NCBI RefSeq assembly: GCF_041260155.1
Contig: NC_091934.1
Location: 42,782,898 to 42,846,897, forward strand
DNA length: 64,000 nucleotides
Origin: Ptychodera flava
Lineage: Eukaryota > Hemichordata > Enteropneusta > Ptychoderidae
Direction: 5' to 3'
The position numbers and the translations under genes are program-made. Positions 1 to 10,949 of the stretch are shown in pieces; position 1 is the first letter of the stretch, and each line of letters opens with the position of its first letter. The notes under the pieces were generated by a model. It was not told the origin of the DNA and ran no database searches. It saw only the letters and a list, made by a program, of their open reading frames with translations.

Positions 1-1477
1 TCAATGCAGAGGCCAGAAAAAAGTGGCTAAAATAAGCTGCAAAAATACACAATTGAAGATTTCATCATACTTTGAATATATGACATCCGATCATCCCTAA
101 GAACATGTCAACCAAAGTTATCTGATGAGTAGTTTTTTGAGAATAAAATTTTCTGACCAAAAATGGCAACAATTGCCCCAAAAATGAAATTGCAGATTTC
201 ATCATAATTTCAAGAGATCAAATTTAGTTCATAACTTAATCTATAGAAACCTGAATACCAAATTTCAAAGCTGTTAGACCAGTACTTTTTTTGAGAAACA
301 CATTTTTGACCAAAATGGGAAAATTGCCCCAAAAATTCAAAATTGCAGATTTCATCATTATTTTTTAATAAATATCATTTAGTTCATCTATAGAAACCAG
401 TATACCAAATTTCAAAGCTATCGGATGAGTAGTTTTGGAAATACACGTTTTGACCAAAAATGGCAAAAATTGCCCCCAAAATACAAAATTACAGATTTCA
501 TCAGAAATTCATTATATATTACTGAACTCATCTGTAGAAACCTGTATACCAAATTTCAAAGCTATCAGACCAGTAATTTTTGAGAAACACATTTTTTGAC
601 CAAAAATGGCAAAAATTGCCCCAAAATTACAAAATTGCAGATTTCATCATAATTTCAACAAATATCATTAAGGTGATCTGTAAAACCTGTATACCAAATT
701 GCAAAGCTATAAGATGAGTAGTTTTGGAAATACACATTTTTTGACCAAAATTGGCAAAATTGCCCAAAAAATACAAAATTGCAGATTTCATCACAATTTC
801 AATAAATATCATGTAGTTTATCTGTAGGAACCTGTATACCAAATTTCAAAGCTATCAGATAAATAGTTTTGGAAATACACATTTTTTGACCAAAAATGGC
901 AAAAATTGCCCCAAAAATACAAAATTTCAGATTTCATCAGAAATTCAATATATATTACTCAGTTCATCTATAGAAACGTGTATACCAAATTTCAAACTAT
1001 TAGACCAGGACTTTTTGAGAAATACATTATTTGACCAAAATGGCAAAAATTGCCTTAAAAATGCAAATTTGCATATTTCTGCACAATTTGAACAAATCTG
1101 AAATAGATCATCCCCAGGGACATATGTACCAAATATCAAAGCTATCTGACTGGTAGTTTTGAAGAAGAAGATTTTTAAAGATTTTTTTACCAAAAATGAC
1201 AAAAATTGCCTTAAAAATACAAATATGCAAATTTCACCACGATTTGAACAAATCTGACTGAAGTCACCCTAAGTAAACTGCATGTCAAATTTCAAAGCAA
1301 TCGGACAAGCGGTGTAAAAGAAGAAGATTTTTTACCAAAAACACCAAAAATTGCCCAAAAATACAAATATGCAAATTTCACCACGATTTGAAAAAACTTA
1401 AGTGTGGTCACCCCAAGTGAACTGCATATAAAATTTCAAAGCAATTGGACTTGCAGTTTCAGAGGAGAAGGCAATTG

Positions 1478-1530
1478 TTGACGGACGACGACGGACGACG
1501 GACGACGACGGACGACGGACGACGACGGAA
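1478..1530. repeat. GACGACGG microsatellite
   Basis: Short tandem repeats of GACGACGG/GACGG sit between the core-repeat array and the end hairpin of the pearl-like element. Confidence 0.85.
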
Positions 1531-1547
1531 AATCAACCTATTTGATA

Positions 1548-1573
1548 AGCTCCGCATCGCTGACAGAGGAGCT
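1548..1573 (+). repeat. end hairpin of the pearl-like element
   Basis: AGCTCC and GGAGCT form a perfect 6-bp stem around a 14-nt loop, followed directly by an A-run (CTAAAAAAA). A hairpin close to a CTRR-like end is expected at the 3' end of Helitron-type elements. Confidence 0.5.
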
Positions 1574-1580
1574 AAAAAAA

Positions 1581-3783
1581 GTGAAACTCATCACCTATTA
1601 CATTACTATCACATCTCAAGCAAATTCTTTCATTTAAAGGTAAATGAGGTTTACATTTCCTACCAATTTCAACACGCAAATTATGATCACTCAGTCTTTC
1701 ATGGAGAACATCTTATCAATAGCAGTCCTTTAACAGAAAACACAGTCTGATGTACGTCTGTTTTTTCGAAAACCAAACTGGAAGTTAGAAAAAAGATTAT
1801 TATCCTCAAGATACTTAATAAGCCTCCTATATATATATTCATCACTGATGTAAAAAGTTTTGTAAAACAACTTGAAAGAGCAATTGCTCTATAATTATTC
1901 GGATCACACTTATCCCCCGACTTGTGAAGTGGAACTAATAAAGTGGATTTCCAAACTGCTGGAAATTGCCGCTTTGTAAAATGTGATTAAATAACTTAAG
2001 AATGCTACTTATACAAAGACAATTACTGACTATAATCATTTCATTTATGAGTCTTCTCCTGGCGCTTTATCTTTTAATTGTTTTATAGCAAGCAATAACT
2101 CATTGTGTTTTGTTGGCATATTAAGATACGTATTCAATCTCTTTACTTCTTCAAGATCATTTAGTTCATGTGAAATAACATTTTCATCGACAGTTGTTGA
2201 TGAATTGTAAAGTGACTTAAAATATTTTACCCAGTCCTTACAATGTATAGCCTCATCTACAGATGCCTCTGATTTGGAACGAAGATTAAATATTCCAATA
2301 CTTAGTTGAGTTATTATTTGTTGATTCTAATCTGTCTATTAAACATCTGCTATACTGTTTTTTATTAAATTTCAGAAGTTTTCTATATTTTTTCCTCAAG
2401 CTGAAATAATTGCATCTCAAAAAATAATCATTGGATTCTTATCATCTCAAAAATAATCATTGGGATTCTCATCAAAGGCTTTCATAGTGATCCTTAGTTC
2501 TTTGCGTAAATTATTACAATCTTGGTCAAACCACTGATTTCTTTTCTTCTTTTTTCCAGGATTGCTGTACTTAATTTTTAAACTTTCTCGGGCTCCTTTA
2601 GAAAAAATTTTAGTTAACGTGATAGCTGCTGAGTTCGTATCAACAAGACAGACCTTCATTATATTTCAAAAACTTATCAAATGTATTTGTAAAATCTTGA
2701 TTACTCATCACACTATTGAAAGCATCAGCACTACTTCTTTCCCAAACATATTTGGCGGAAGCTTATTTGGAGGAGAGTCTTGAACTACTCTGTAATTACA
2801 ACTCAATGAAGTACTAATGGCACAATGATCAGACATGGCATTAAAATCATGCACTTTAAGTATTGCAAATTCTTATAATTTGACCTAGATGTGATACAAT
2901 AATCAACAGCACTAGATCCCATTGGATGATGATAGGGATATTTTCCAGATAAGTCTCCAACAGTTCTTCCATTAGCAATTAACAGATTGTTATTCAGACA
3001 AAGATCAATCAACTGTTTACCAAACCGATTACCTTTTGGTAGCGAGGAATCTTTAGAATTCTTACTCTAAAATTATCAGATGTATAAAAATTGGGAACCG
3101 GAGTATATACTGTATCATCGTTCTGGATAAAGTCTGTTAGAAATCCAACTCTACTATTAAAATCATCCATTACAACAATATCACCTCTCAAAGAGTATTG
3201 AGCTATTTCCCTCTCTAATGCATCAAAATAATCATATTTCACATGTACAGAAGAATTTTCAGGTGGAATATACACAGCAAATGTACACATCATTGTTCAA
3301 AGAAAAGATCTGCTTATCAAGTTTACACCATAAAAAATCAGAAACACTAGATTTTAACTTTAAAATACCTTTTTTCAGTGATGATCTGAACATGATTGCT
3401 GACTCTCCAGCACCTCTACCTCTTTTTTTACATTACAACTTCTTTCAGAACGAAAAACACTTAGCACTTGATATGGAAAAACTCCTTACTACAAGTCAAC
3501 CAGGTTTCTTGTAAACAAGCTACATCAAACTGTTTGATAAAATCTAAAAACTCGTCCGCAAAAACATTTTTATTGGTAAGACCATGCACATTCCAAGAAC
3601 AGATAGTTATTACTTTGACAAGAAACTGAGGTTTTATCTTGACATGTTTTAAGCTTTGGAAAATACTTGCCAGCAAGTTTACACATGGAATGGTAAAAAA
3701 TGTCTGAAAGACAGTGATTTTTGCAACTAAGATCAGTACACTCTACACTACAAACTCTGAAAATAATGTCCATTTTTGATCAA
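1581..3783 (-). mobile_element. LINE relic (endonuclease, start of RT, C-terminal zinc region), internally deleted
   Basis: Read on the minus strand from about 3776, a Cys/His-rich stretch is followed by an APE-type endonuclease (SWNVHGLTNK, CLQETW, a GDxxxxDDFNSRVG-like segment, SSAVDYCITS), a linker with KRNQWFDQDCNNLRKELR, and the start of the reverse transcriptase (KDWVKYFKSLYNSS, IKQLKDKAPGEDS, NNYRAIALSSCFTKLF, then QFGFRKNRRTSDCVF in a shifted frame). At about 1700 it jumps to the C-terminal region of such proteins (RVEIGRKC, NERICLRCDS, GDEFHF). Most of the RT palm is therefore missing. Several frame changes show it is dead. Clade is L2/CR1-like by general resemblance. Confidence 0.75.
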
Positions 3784-3786
3784 TGA

Positions 3787-4335
3787 ATGGATATAGATAG
3801 ATATACTTTATTGTCCATAAAAACATGGAAAGTTGTCTTTGAACATCAGGACCGCTATAAAAACACCAAATACGGACAACACCATACAAAACAATACAAT
3901 AGTTACAGACAAACACAACACTATATTAAAAGTTCCTACTTAAATGGTGTTTGCTCTGGTTCTCCGGATGGAATCAGACATATTCATGTTTAAAACAGCA
4001 ACTGCTGACGGTATAAATGACTTCTTAAACAGATTCTTCCTAGCCCTGGGCACAAGTAGACGGCGTCCCGAAGGCAGATATTGAAACTTGTCATTCAATG
4101 GGTGAGATTTATCACCAAGAATGGATAAACTTTCCTACGAAGAGCATAAGTATACAGTTCTCCAAGATCTTTTAACTTTGTCCCGACAAGTCGACTACAT
4201 ATGTTTACAATTTTCGTTAGTCGCATAAATGAATGGAAGGGGAAAAAGAGCCTTACTTGTCTAACTTTAAGTATAAATACACAACCCCACGATTTAGAAC
4301 AGGTCATATGAACTGCTTCATTATAACTTTTGGCA
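3787..4335 (-). mobile_element. 3' fragment of a second LINE
   Basis: On the minus strand the C-terminus of an L2/CR1-like RT protein is readable: VNICSRLVGTKLKDLGELYT, then after a one-base shift DKSHPLNDKFQYLPSGRRL, VPRARKNLFKKSFIPSAV. It ends in an AATAAAG-type 3' end and an ATCT-type microsatellite tail at 3787-3805. It lies head-to-tail against the 5' side of the neighbouring LINE relic, suggesting two separate 5'-truncated insertions. Confidence 0.7.
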
Positions 4336-4429
4336 TTTATATCAGTAATGCGTTCAACCAATCTCAGTAGAACACTTGACACAGCAACAAATGCTTTCGG
4401 GAATTTATTGAACACTTTGTTCAATATGC

Positions 4430-4836
4430 ACGTCGATTTTCTTTGTGATACGATCCAATATGGCCGCCAGGCGGCCATTTTATTACTTTTTTTCATGTAC
4501 AGAGCCATAACTCAAGCATATATCTCAACTGATTGTATTCAAAGTTGGTACACGGACATTGACCTATGTCATACATTATATGCACGTTGATCTGTTTTGT
4601 GATACGATCCAATATGGCCGCCAGGCGGTCATTTTGTTATGATTTTTTCATGAACAGAGCCATAACTCAGACACAGTCCCTCTATCCACGTGGATAGAGG
4701 GACTGTGACTCAGACATGTTTCAACCGATTTTACTCAAAGTTGGTACAAGGACATTGACCAATGTCATAGACGTGCACGTCATTTGGTTTGTGATACAAT
4801 CTAATATGGCCGCCAGGCGGCCAATTTGTTACGATT
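4430..4836. repeat. about 150-bp tandem repeat, two and a half copies
   Basis: The word GTGATACGATCCAATATGGC recurs at 4445 and 4599 and, with two changes, at 4791. The units also share AGCCATAACTCA and CAAAGTTGGTACA. The second unit is interrupted by a palindromic insertion. Contains no coding sequence. Confidence 0.8.
4673..4707. mobile_element. micro-palindrome insertion with 8-bp flanking duplication
   Basis: A perfect palindrome centred on CCACGTGG (ACAGTCCCTC ... GAGGGACTGT) is flanked on both sides by ACTCAGAC (4665-4672 and 4708-4715). The neighbouring 150-bp repeat unit shows the uninterrupted site. Removing the palindrome plus one copy of the 8-mer restores the alignment apart from small indels, so this is an insertion and not an in-place change. 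Confidence 0.7.
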
Positions 4837-4907
4837 TTTTGACCTCCAACGTATTCAGTGCGTTGTACACAGTGCGTTGTACGCACTGAATACGTTGGAG
4901 GTCAAAA
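4837..4907. repeat. foldback, 26-bp perfect arms
   Basis: Arms 4837-4862 and 4882-4907 (TTTTGACCTCCAACGTATTC outward) are exact reverse complements around a 19-nt spacer. It sits at the edge of the third 150-bp repeat unit. I see no clear flanking duplication. Confidence 0.8.
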
Positions 4908-5130
4908 GTTCAAATTCATCGACAACTCACTGAAAAACGGTCGAAAATACATGTTGTCACTGTCAGGTTCGTTAGTAGGAGTAGAAGATGAGTCGTAGAT
5001 AGTCTGATACAGTAGGTATAATTTTATTTATTGCAAGGTATATCTATTTTATTATTTTGCAAGCTTAATCTACGACACCGGTCGGTCTCGTCGTAAACTG
5101 CCAACGAAGCCTATGGTTTGGCTCGCAGCG
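4908..5130. other. no feature recognised
   Basis: Non-repetitive sequence with no reading frame I can support. Confidence 0.5.
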
Positions 5131-5676
5131 GGACTGTGGTGATGACCCAATGACCCGAGCGCGTTCGATATTTACCCCACAAGTACCGCTGCGATATCAC
5201 AGCTATGCCAGAACATGTTGATCAACTTGTGTTATGATAAGATACACCAGAATGCATGGAAATTACTTTGTATCACGAAATATCGAGAAATACCTGTATT
5301 CTATGATAAATAGGCTTCAGCTAGTCTAGTAGCTGTCGCAACTGGCTCGATCGGTTTCCGTCATTTGTTACAGTGCGATCCAGTTTTAGTGTTTCGCAGT
5401 TTGCCCCGCTCTACAACTCTGTTCTGCAGGTCACTCCATAAACTTTCAGCAGTACTATTTTGGGGGACCAATCAAGCCGCTAGCCGTAGATAGCTACTTT
5501 TTTTCAACAAAACTCTGAATAGAAATGCAGCAACTATCAACTTTCGATTGATATTTTGTAGGCAAGAGAACAAAACTCAAACGTATATGCGCATTGAATC
5601 CTAGCTGTGATATCGCAGCGGTACTTGTGGCGTGTATCGAACTCGCTCGGGTCATTGAGGTCATCGCCACAGTCCC
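5131..5676. mobile_element. foldback element, about 75-bp arms
   Basis: The arm at 5131-5205 (GGACTGTGGTGATGACCCAA inward) is matched in reverse complement at 5602-5675, with a few mismatches. Both arms carry the words GATATCGCAGCGGTACTTGT and CTCGGGTCATT. The 400-bp centre has no coding sequence. It ends about 40 bp before the large inverted-repeat element. Confidence 0.65.
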
Positions 5677-5771
5677 ATCCATGGTCTGTTCTACATAATT
5701 GCAGTCGCTACCCGGCAGATATGGCGCGTGATCCATGCCAAAATTAACACCTTACATTTTGAGCCAAACTT

Positions 5772-5950
5772 CATTCGGCTCTCGCCCAATGCGACCCAAC
5801 TCTGGCCGACTTCATTCGGCTCTCGCTCAATGCGACCCAACTCTGGCCGACTTCATTCGGCTCTCGCTCAATGCGACCCAACTCTGGCCGACTTCATTCG
5901 GCTCTCGCTCAATGCGACCCAACTCTGGCCGACTTCATTCGGCTCTCGCC
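5772..5950 (+). repeat. 41-bp minisatellite, left array
   Basis: Four full copies and a partial copy of a 41-bp unit beginning CATTCGGCTCTCGCTCAATG. Because 41 is not a multiple of three, the array reads through in all frames as different repetitive peptides. These are not evidence of a protein. Confidence 0.9.
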
Positions 5951-6880
5951 AAATTCCATCCAATATTGTCGCCAACCTATCCAACTTTCATGACACTCAA
6001 TGCGACTCGTGAAATGCATTCGCTTTGCGCCGCGACTCGTTTGAATCATGCTCCCTAGATTACCTTTGAAGCTCAACTCATTTGATGACTCTGCATTCGT
6101 CTTGCTTTTGAGCTGAACGCAACGTGTCGGGGGATATTCCGTGTTTTGGGGGGCTTGGTTGGGGCGAACCATTTTTGAAATGGGCCCACAGCATGCAGCA
6201 TCCGATTCAAATGAAGACATTTTTGAGTTGAAACATACCACACGTGATTTAGAGTCCACTGCATTTACTTTACTTATGTGAAGGTGATTCTATGTTATGT
6301 TATCGACTCTGATTTTACTTCCAATTGACCGTGCCAGAATGTGGTTCATGGTAGCCAACCCATCATTAAAGTGACCAACTTTGCCATACAACACGAGACG
6401 TCACAGCGCGTCATAGCGACGTCACATGACGTCATTAATATATTCAGGTGTTTTCTGTCATTGTCCTGGGGGATCCAAAAATTAACCCGAAAGTCTGTTG
6501 CGGAAGTCCAGATTTACAATTCCAACAATTTCTCTCTACCTCCATGGTTGTTGTCACAGTTAAAATGCATTTTGTTTCTGTGATGAACACGTCACTCAAC
6601 TTGTCATGTAATGAGAAAAGGATATCCGCGACACCTACGTCGCTAATCAAAGTCACAAACAAGTGCTAAAGTGAAGTATCAAACCTCAAAACAAGCACAC
6701 TATCGTTTGGTGTTGGAACATGTCAATCGGGAACGGTTCTATCGTTCTGGCGATACAATTCCACTTGGATTTCGCTACGTAAATGAACATTAAAAGAGTT
6801 GGATTTTTGAGCGTCTCGATTCTAGTACAATGTAGTCTTTTCGTCACTGTCATTTTTCTAACGTCAAAATATGCAGATTT

Positions 6881-7231
6881 TTGAACATCTTGATCAAGTA
6901 CGAATCGAATATTTCGATGCCATTTGGCTACCATAACATGAACATTACGATAGTCGGGTTTTTGAACGTGTCGATCAAGTACGATTTGCTCATTTCACGT
7001 GGTGAAAAATCGTTCCTTTCCACGGGTATCGCGAATGCGCTCGACGGAACTGAAGACAACATGATTTCCGAGGAGATTCCGGTACTCGATGACGACTTAT
7101 CAAATGAAGCCCTGGGACTCGTGTTTGATGACGAGGGGGAAGATGACGATATAGACTTCGATGGGTTTGACTTCGATGAAGAGGGCAATTGTATTGACAA
7201 ACGCGACATCCGAAGTTTCTTCCGCGCATGA
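6881..7231 (+). CDS. acidic reading frame inside the large element, function unknown
   Basis: The open frame has a convincing C-terminal half: an internal Met at 7061 (MISEEIPVLDDDLSNEALGL), a dense Asp/Glu tract (DDEGEDDDIDFDGFDFDEEG) and a terminal NCIDKRDIRSFFRA before TGA. The N-terminal half resembles translated repeat, so the true start is more likely 7061 or an upstream splice acceptor. It lies near the middle of the TIR element and is the only candidate product of it. It could be the acidic tail of a transposase or an accessory protein. I do not recognise a family. Confidence 0.35.
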   Translation: MNILIKYESNISMPFGYHNMNITIVGFLNVSIKYDLLISRGEKSFLSTGIANALDGTEDNMISEEIPVLDDDLSNEALGLVFDDEGEDDDIDFDGFDFDEEGNCIDKRDIRSFFRA

Positions 7232-8868
7232 ACTGAAAACACTTTGAATATCTCTCTTTATGTTTTATCAATTTTGTACATTTTTTTCTCATGTTATAAA
7301 TGTATTTATTGTTTGAACGGCATGTCTTGCTTGAGTGTGTCCTTTTCCTGAACTAGTCCCGGCAATGAGTGAGCGATAGTGTAACAATTTTCAAGATTAT
7401 GCATGCTTTCGAAAGTCTTGCGAGGGAAAAATACCCAACTTCAAAAACGTGCATGTTCATACCATTCCGAACAGATGATCATAGATGACTGAATTCCACA
7501 TCAAGAGACATTTCGTTCATCGATACAAATAAAAAAAACTTCAAAGTTTTATTGCCAAAAATTCAATTCATCAAATTGTAAGCATATTGGCGTAGCAATC
7601 TTTCGTCTCGGCCAGCCCGCCGATGCTTCAACACTTTATCAGTTCGAGCCACAGTTGCGAGTGCAGTGATACGTACGCGGCGGCCGGTACGTATCACTAC
7701 ACTCGCAACTGTGGTGCACCACACTGTATGCATGTGCTGAACAGAATTTTACTCTGACCTCATGCACTGACACCTTTGACCTATTGCGTAATTGACCAAT
7801 CACAGCCAGCGGAACTTTAGGGACTTTCCCTTTACTCCTTGTCTGACCTTTGCGGCCGTGCTATGCATGCTATGGGGAGCTAGCTACTGCTGGAGCGTAC
7901 TTGTTGCAACGAAGCATCGTGGTGATTATCTATATACAAAATACGAAGATTTATTGCTATCGTATTTTTTAGCAAAAGAGGGTATGGCAAATACGCTAAA
8001 TTTCAAAACTTGTCGATCTCCATTAATTTATACGGTACAGATTCGCTGTCAGTACGACACAGCATACCCATGACACAGTAAGTGAGGTACCCCACTGAAC
8101 TGAAGCAAATTTCTTCTGTACACAGAACAACTCGGGCATATTTCAAAATTCTGGCAACATAGTTCTGATAATCATAATTTTCTGATTTCTCATTGTGAAC
8201 AATGAGAAGATCAACCCCTTTTCCGCGGAGGAGATAGCAATTTTGTAATTTTGTCGACACAGATTTTTGACAGCCATACACAATATTTCCAAGGAAACTA
8301 CAGGTAATTTGCATCTGTGTTGACAAAAGAAAGGGTATTGATTTTTTTTAATGTTCGTGACAAAGGAAATTAGCATGTCTAACATGTGGCATCTTAGTTA
8401 CTGATAACTTTATCTTGAAAAGTGTGCAATTTTTAGCACCTCCAAACATCGACTTCTCATTCAATTTACTCTTGAATTTTAAACATAATTACTAATTTTG
8501 GAACACAGTTTTAACAAATAATCCTGAACTTCAATTGTAAGTCAAAAATTGTTAAGAAACTGATAAAATTGAAAAGCCTTTAGCAAAAAATGTCTGAGTG
8601 AACAAATCAAGAGGATTGTGGGTAGCCTCACTTACTGTGCACGAGTCGATATCACGAAGTATGAGTTGTCTGCAGCGCTCACGTGAATCAAAAGCATTGC
8701 CATAAGTTTTGCATAACATTGCACAATTAGCATAAATTAAGTACGACGTTCGATTTCGCGGTGACATCCGTTTATACAACGCCCCACATGTTTTCCGTAC
8801 CTTTCGTTCTGAAAAGGGGGTTTTAGAATCGGAGGAATACGGTATAGCTAGACGACGTGATAACAAGA
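7232..8868. other. central part of the large element, no gene recognised
   Basis: Contains CpG-rich sequence with an inverted CCAAT word near 7795 and one foldback (7649-7714). Short open frames lack any recognisable motif or codon pattern. Confidence 0.5.
7649..7714. repeat. foldback, 28-bp arms
   Basis: Arms 7649-7676 and 7687-7714 (CCACAGTTGCGAGTG inward) pair with a single mismatch around a 10-nt GC-rich loop. Confidence 0.8.
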
Positions 8869-9446
8869 ACTATGTTGGAACTGTAAATCTGGACTTCCGC
8901 AACAGACTTTGGATTGAATACTTGGATCCCCAGGACAATGACAGAAAACACCTGAATATATTAATGACGTCATGTGACGTCGCTATGACGCGCTGTGACG
9001 TCTCGTGTTGTATGGCAAAGTTGGTCACTTTAATGATGGGTTGGCTACCATGAACCACATTCTGGCACGGTCAATTGGAAGTAAAATCAGAGTCGATAAC
9101 ATAACATAGAATCAGCTTCACATAAGTAAAGTAAATGCAATGGACTCTAAATCACGTGTGGTATGTTTCAACTCAAAAATGTCTTCATTTGAATCGGATG
9201 CTGCATGCTGTGGGCCCATTTCAAAAATGGTTCGCCCCAACCAAGCCCCCAAAACACGGAATATCCCCCGACACGAATGCGTTCAGCTCAAAAAGCAAGA
9301 CGAATGCAGAGTCATCAAATGAGTTGAGCTTCAAAGGTAATCTAGGGAGCATGATTCAAACGAGTCGCGGCGCAAAGCGAATGCATTTCACGAGTCGCAT
9401 TGAGTGTCATGAAAGTTGGATAGGTTGGCGACAATATTGGATGGAA

Positions 9447-9776
9447 TTTGGCGAGAGCCGAATGAAGTCGGCCAGAGTTGGGTCGCATTGGACGAGAGCC
9501 GAATGAAGTCGGCCAGAGTTGGGTCGCATTGAGCGAGAGCCGAATGAAGTCGGCCAGAGTTGGGTCGCATTAAGCGAGAGCCGAATGAAGTCGGCCAGAG
9601 TTGAGTCGCATTGAGCGAGAGCCGAATGAAGTCGGCCAGAGTTTGGTCGCATTGAGCGAGAGCCGAATGGAGTCGGCCAGAGTTGGGTCGCATTGAGCGA
9701 GAGCCGAATGAAGTCGGCCAGAGTTTGGTCGCATTGAGCGAGAGCCGAATGAAGTCGGCCAGAGTTGGGTCGCATC
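9447..9776 (-). repeat. 41-bp minisatellite, right array
   Basis: About eight copies of the 41-bp unit in inverted orientation relative to the left array, with scattered single-base changes. It is broken off by a nested foldback at its right edge. Confidence 0.9.
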
Positions 9777-10356
9777 ACAGGCGACCCAATAAGTACTACT
9801 GAGTTTTTCACAGTGTTTTCTCTATCATTTTCTCTTCTTTCTTCATGCTCTGAATGATCGGAATAAATAAAATAAATGGTTTATATAACATAACCTAGCC
9901 TCTGTGACTCTTTATTTATTTTACACTCCATTACAAGGACGTATATCTCTCATACACACATGCTGTAATTAATTAGTCAACACAACTAATTATGCTAATC
10001 CGTGGACTTATCAGGGATTTTACGGGTTGGTCAACATCGCGAAAGATAGGAATGGTTACTCCTTTTTCATTAACATCACTATCTTTCCGATGTTGACCAC
10101 CCTCTGATAAGTCCACGGATTAGCATAATTAGTTGTGTTGACTAATCTATTACAGCATGTGTGTATGAGAGATATACGTCCTTGTAATGGAGTGTAAAAT
10201 GAATAAAGAGTCAAGTGGCTATAGGTTAGGCTATATAGTCATTTATTTTATTTACTACGATCAGTCAGAGCATGAAGAAAAGGAGAGGGACTGACAGTGA
10301 CAGAGAAAACTGAGAAAAACTCAATAATAAGCTTATCAATATGTATGGGCCGCCTA
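9777..10356. mobile_element. foldback element nested in the right minisatellite
   Basis: Two arms of roughly 250 bp pair across a short centre near 10030-10060. Both contain CTAATTATGCTAATCCGTGG or its complement, GGACGTATATCTCTCATACA and a TTTATTTTATT run. The end words are AGGCGACCCA and its near complement. 41-bp repeat units lie on both sides (9447-9776 and 10357-10435), so it inserted into the array after the array formed. No coding sequence. Confidence 0.75.
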
Positions 10357-10435
10357 TGGTCGCATTGAGCGAGAGCCGAATGAAGTCGGCCAGAGTTCGG
10401 TCGCATTGGGCGAGAGCCGAATGAAGTTTGGCTCA
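10357..10435 (-). repeat. 41-bp minisatellite, remainder beyond the nested foldback
   Basis: Nearly two units of the same 41-bp repeat, leading directly into the right terminal inverted repeat of the large element. Confidence 0.85.
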
Positions 10436-10475
10436 AAATGTAAGGTGTTAATTTTGGCATGGATCACGCGCCATA

Positions 10476-10949
10476 CGGCAGATGTGCCATGATATTTCAA
10501 CAAAGTTGCTTGCTATTTAGATCTAGCTGAAAACAAAAACCTTTATGAAACAGGCTAATCCAGTCCAAGCTTGATGAAATCGATGCTTTGATCTGCTTTC
10601 CAAAGGACGATTTCCGGAAATGGTCTAGCCGGTTACATGCCACTAACGCAAATATTCATTACGCACGTGAACGCATAAAACATGTTGCAGTTACTGGTTG
10701 CTTGTTTTCCCTTGTCAGCTATATTTTGATGACATTTTATGCTGGGATTATGATTGGTTCAATTGAAATGATGTGACAGCACTAAAACTGCTTCTGATAC
10801 TTGATTGGATTGTAGTAAAATTTATCATTAAATTCATGGGATATTTTGACAGATCATTCAAGATAACATCAGCAGACACATTGGCAGCGCTGTGCAGTGG
10901 AGAGAACGCGCTCAAACCTCTGAGTAAGTCCGCTCAACGGCTATGCTTA
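10476..10949. other. no feature recognised
   Basis: Unique sequence between two mobile elements. Two short open frames (10588-10776, 10773-10964) have no motif I recognise. Confidence 0.45.

Larger units (their letters stand above)
1..1580 (+). mobile_element. pearl-like non-autonomous element, left end outside the window
   Basis: About nine diverged head-to-tail copies of a roughly 145-bp unit fill most of this segment. The shared word TGACCAAAAATGGCAAAAAT recurs near 156, 307, 448, 596, 739, 886, 1031, 1187 and 1332. The array runs into an ACGACGG microsatellite, then a short hairpin followed by an A-run. The order core repeats, microsatellite, end hairpin is that of the bivalve 'pearl' elements, which have been related to Helitron-type transposons. 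No protein is encoded; open frames here are low-complexity accidents. The family name is inference from structure. Confidence 0.6.
5720..10475. mobile_element. large inverted-repeat DNA element with 41-bp subterminal minisatellites
   Basis: The ends are TATGGCGCGTGATCCATGCC on the left and its reverse complement on the right. Each is followed inward by ATTAACACCTTACATTTTGA, then 41-bp repeats, then a further 500-600 bp of matching inverted sequence (about 5960-6530 against 8870-9440). CGGCAGA flanks it on both sides (5713-5719, 10476-10482), a 7-8-bp target duplication. The centre (6530-8870) holds one acidic reading frame and no recognised transposase. TIRs plus a 7-8-bp duplication fit hAT-, P- or MULE-like transposons; the superfamily is not decided. 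Confidence 0.75.

Noticed and set aside
1-1540. CRISPR array
   Set aside because: Units are about 145 bp, diverged, without spacers, in an intron-bearing animal-type genome.
5728-6058. Repetitive peptide frames with MRPNSGRLHSALAQ-type units
   Set aside because: They come from the 41-bp minisatellite read in different frames; there is no start, codon pattern or independent domain.
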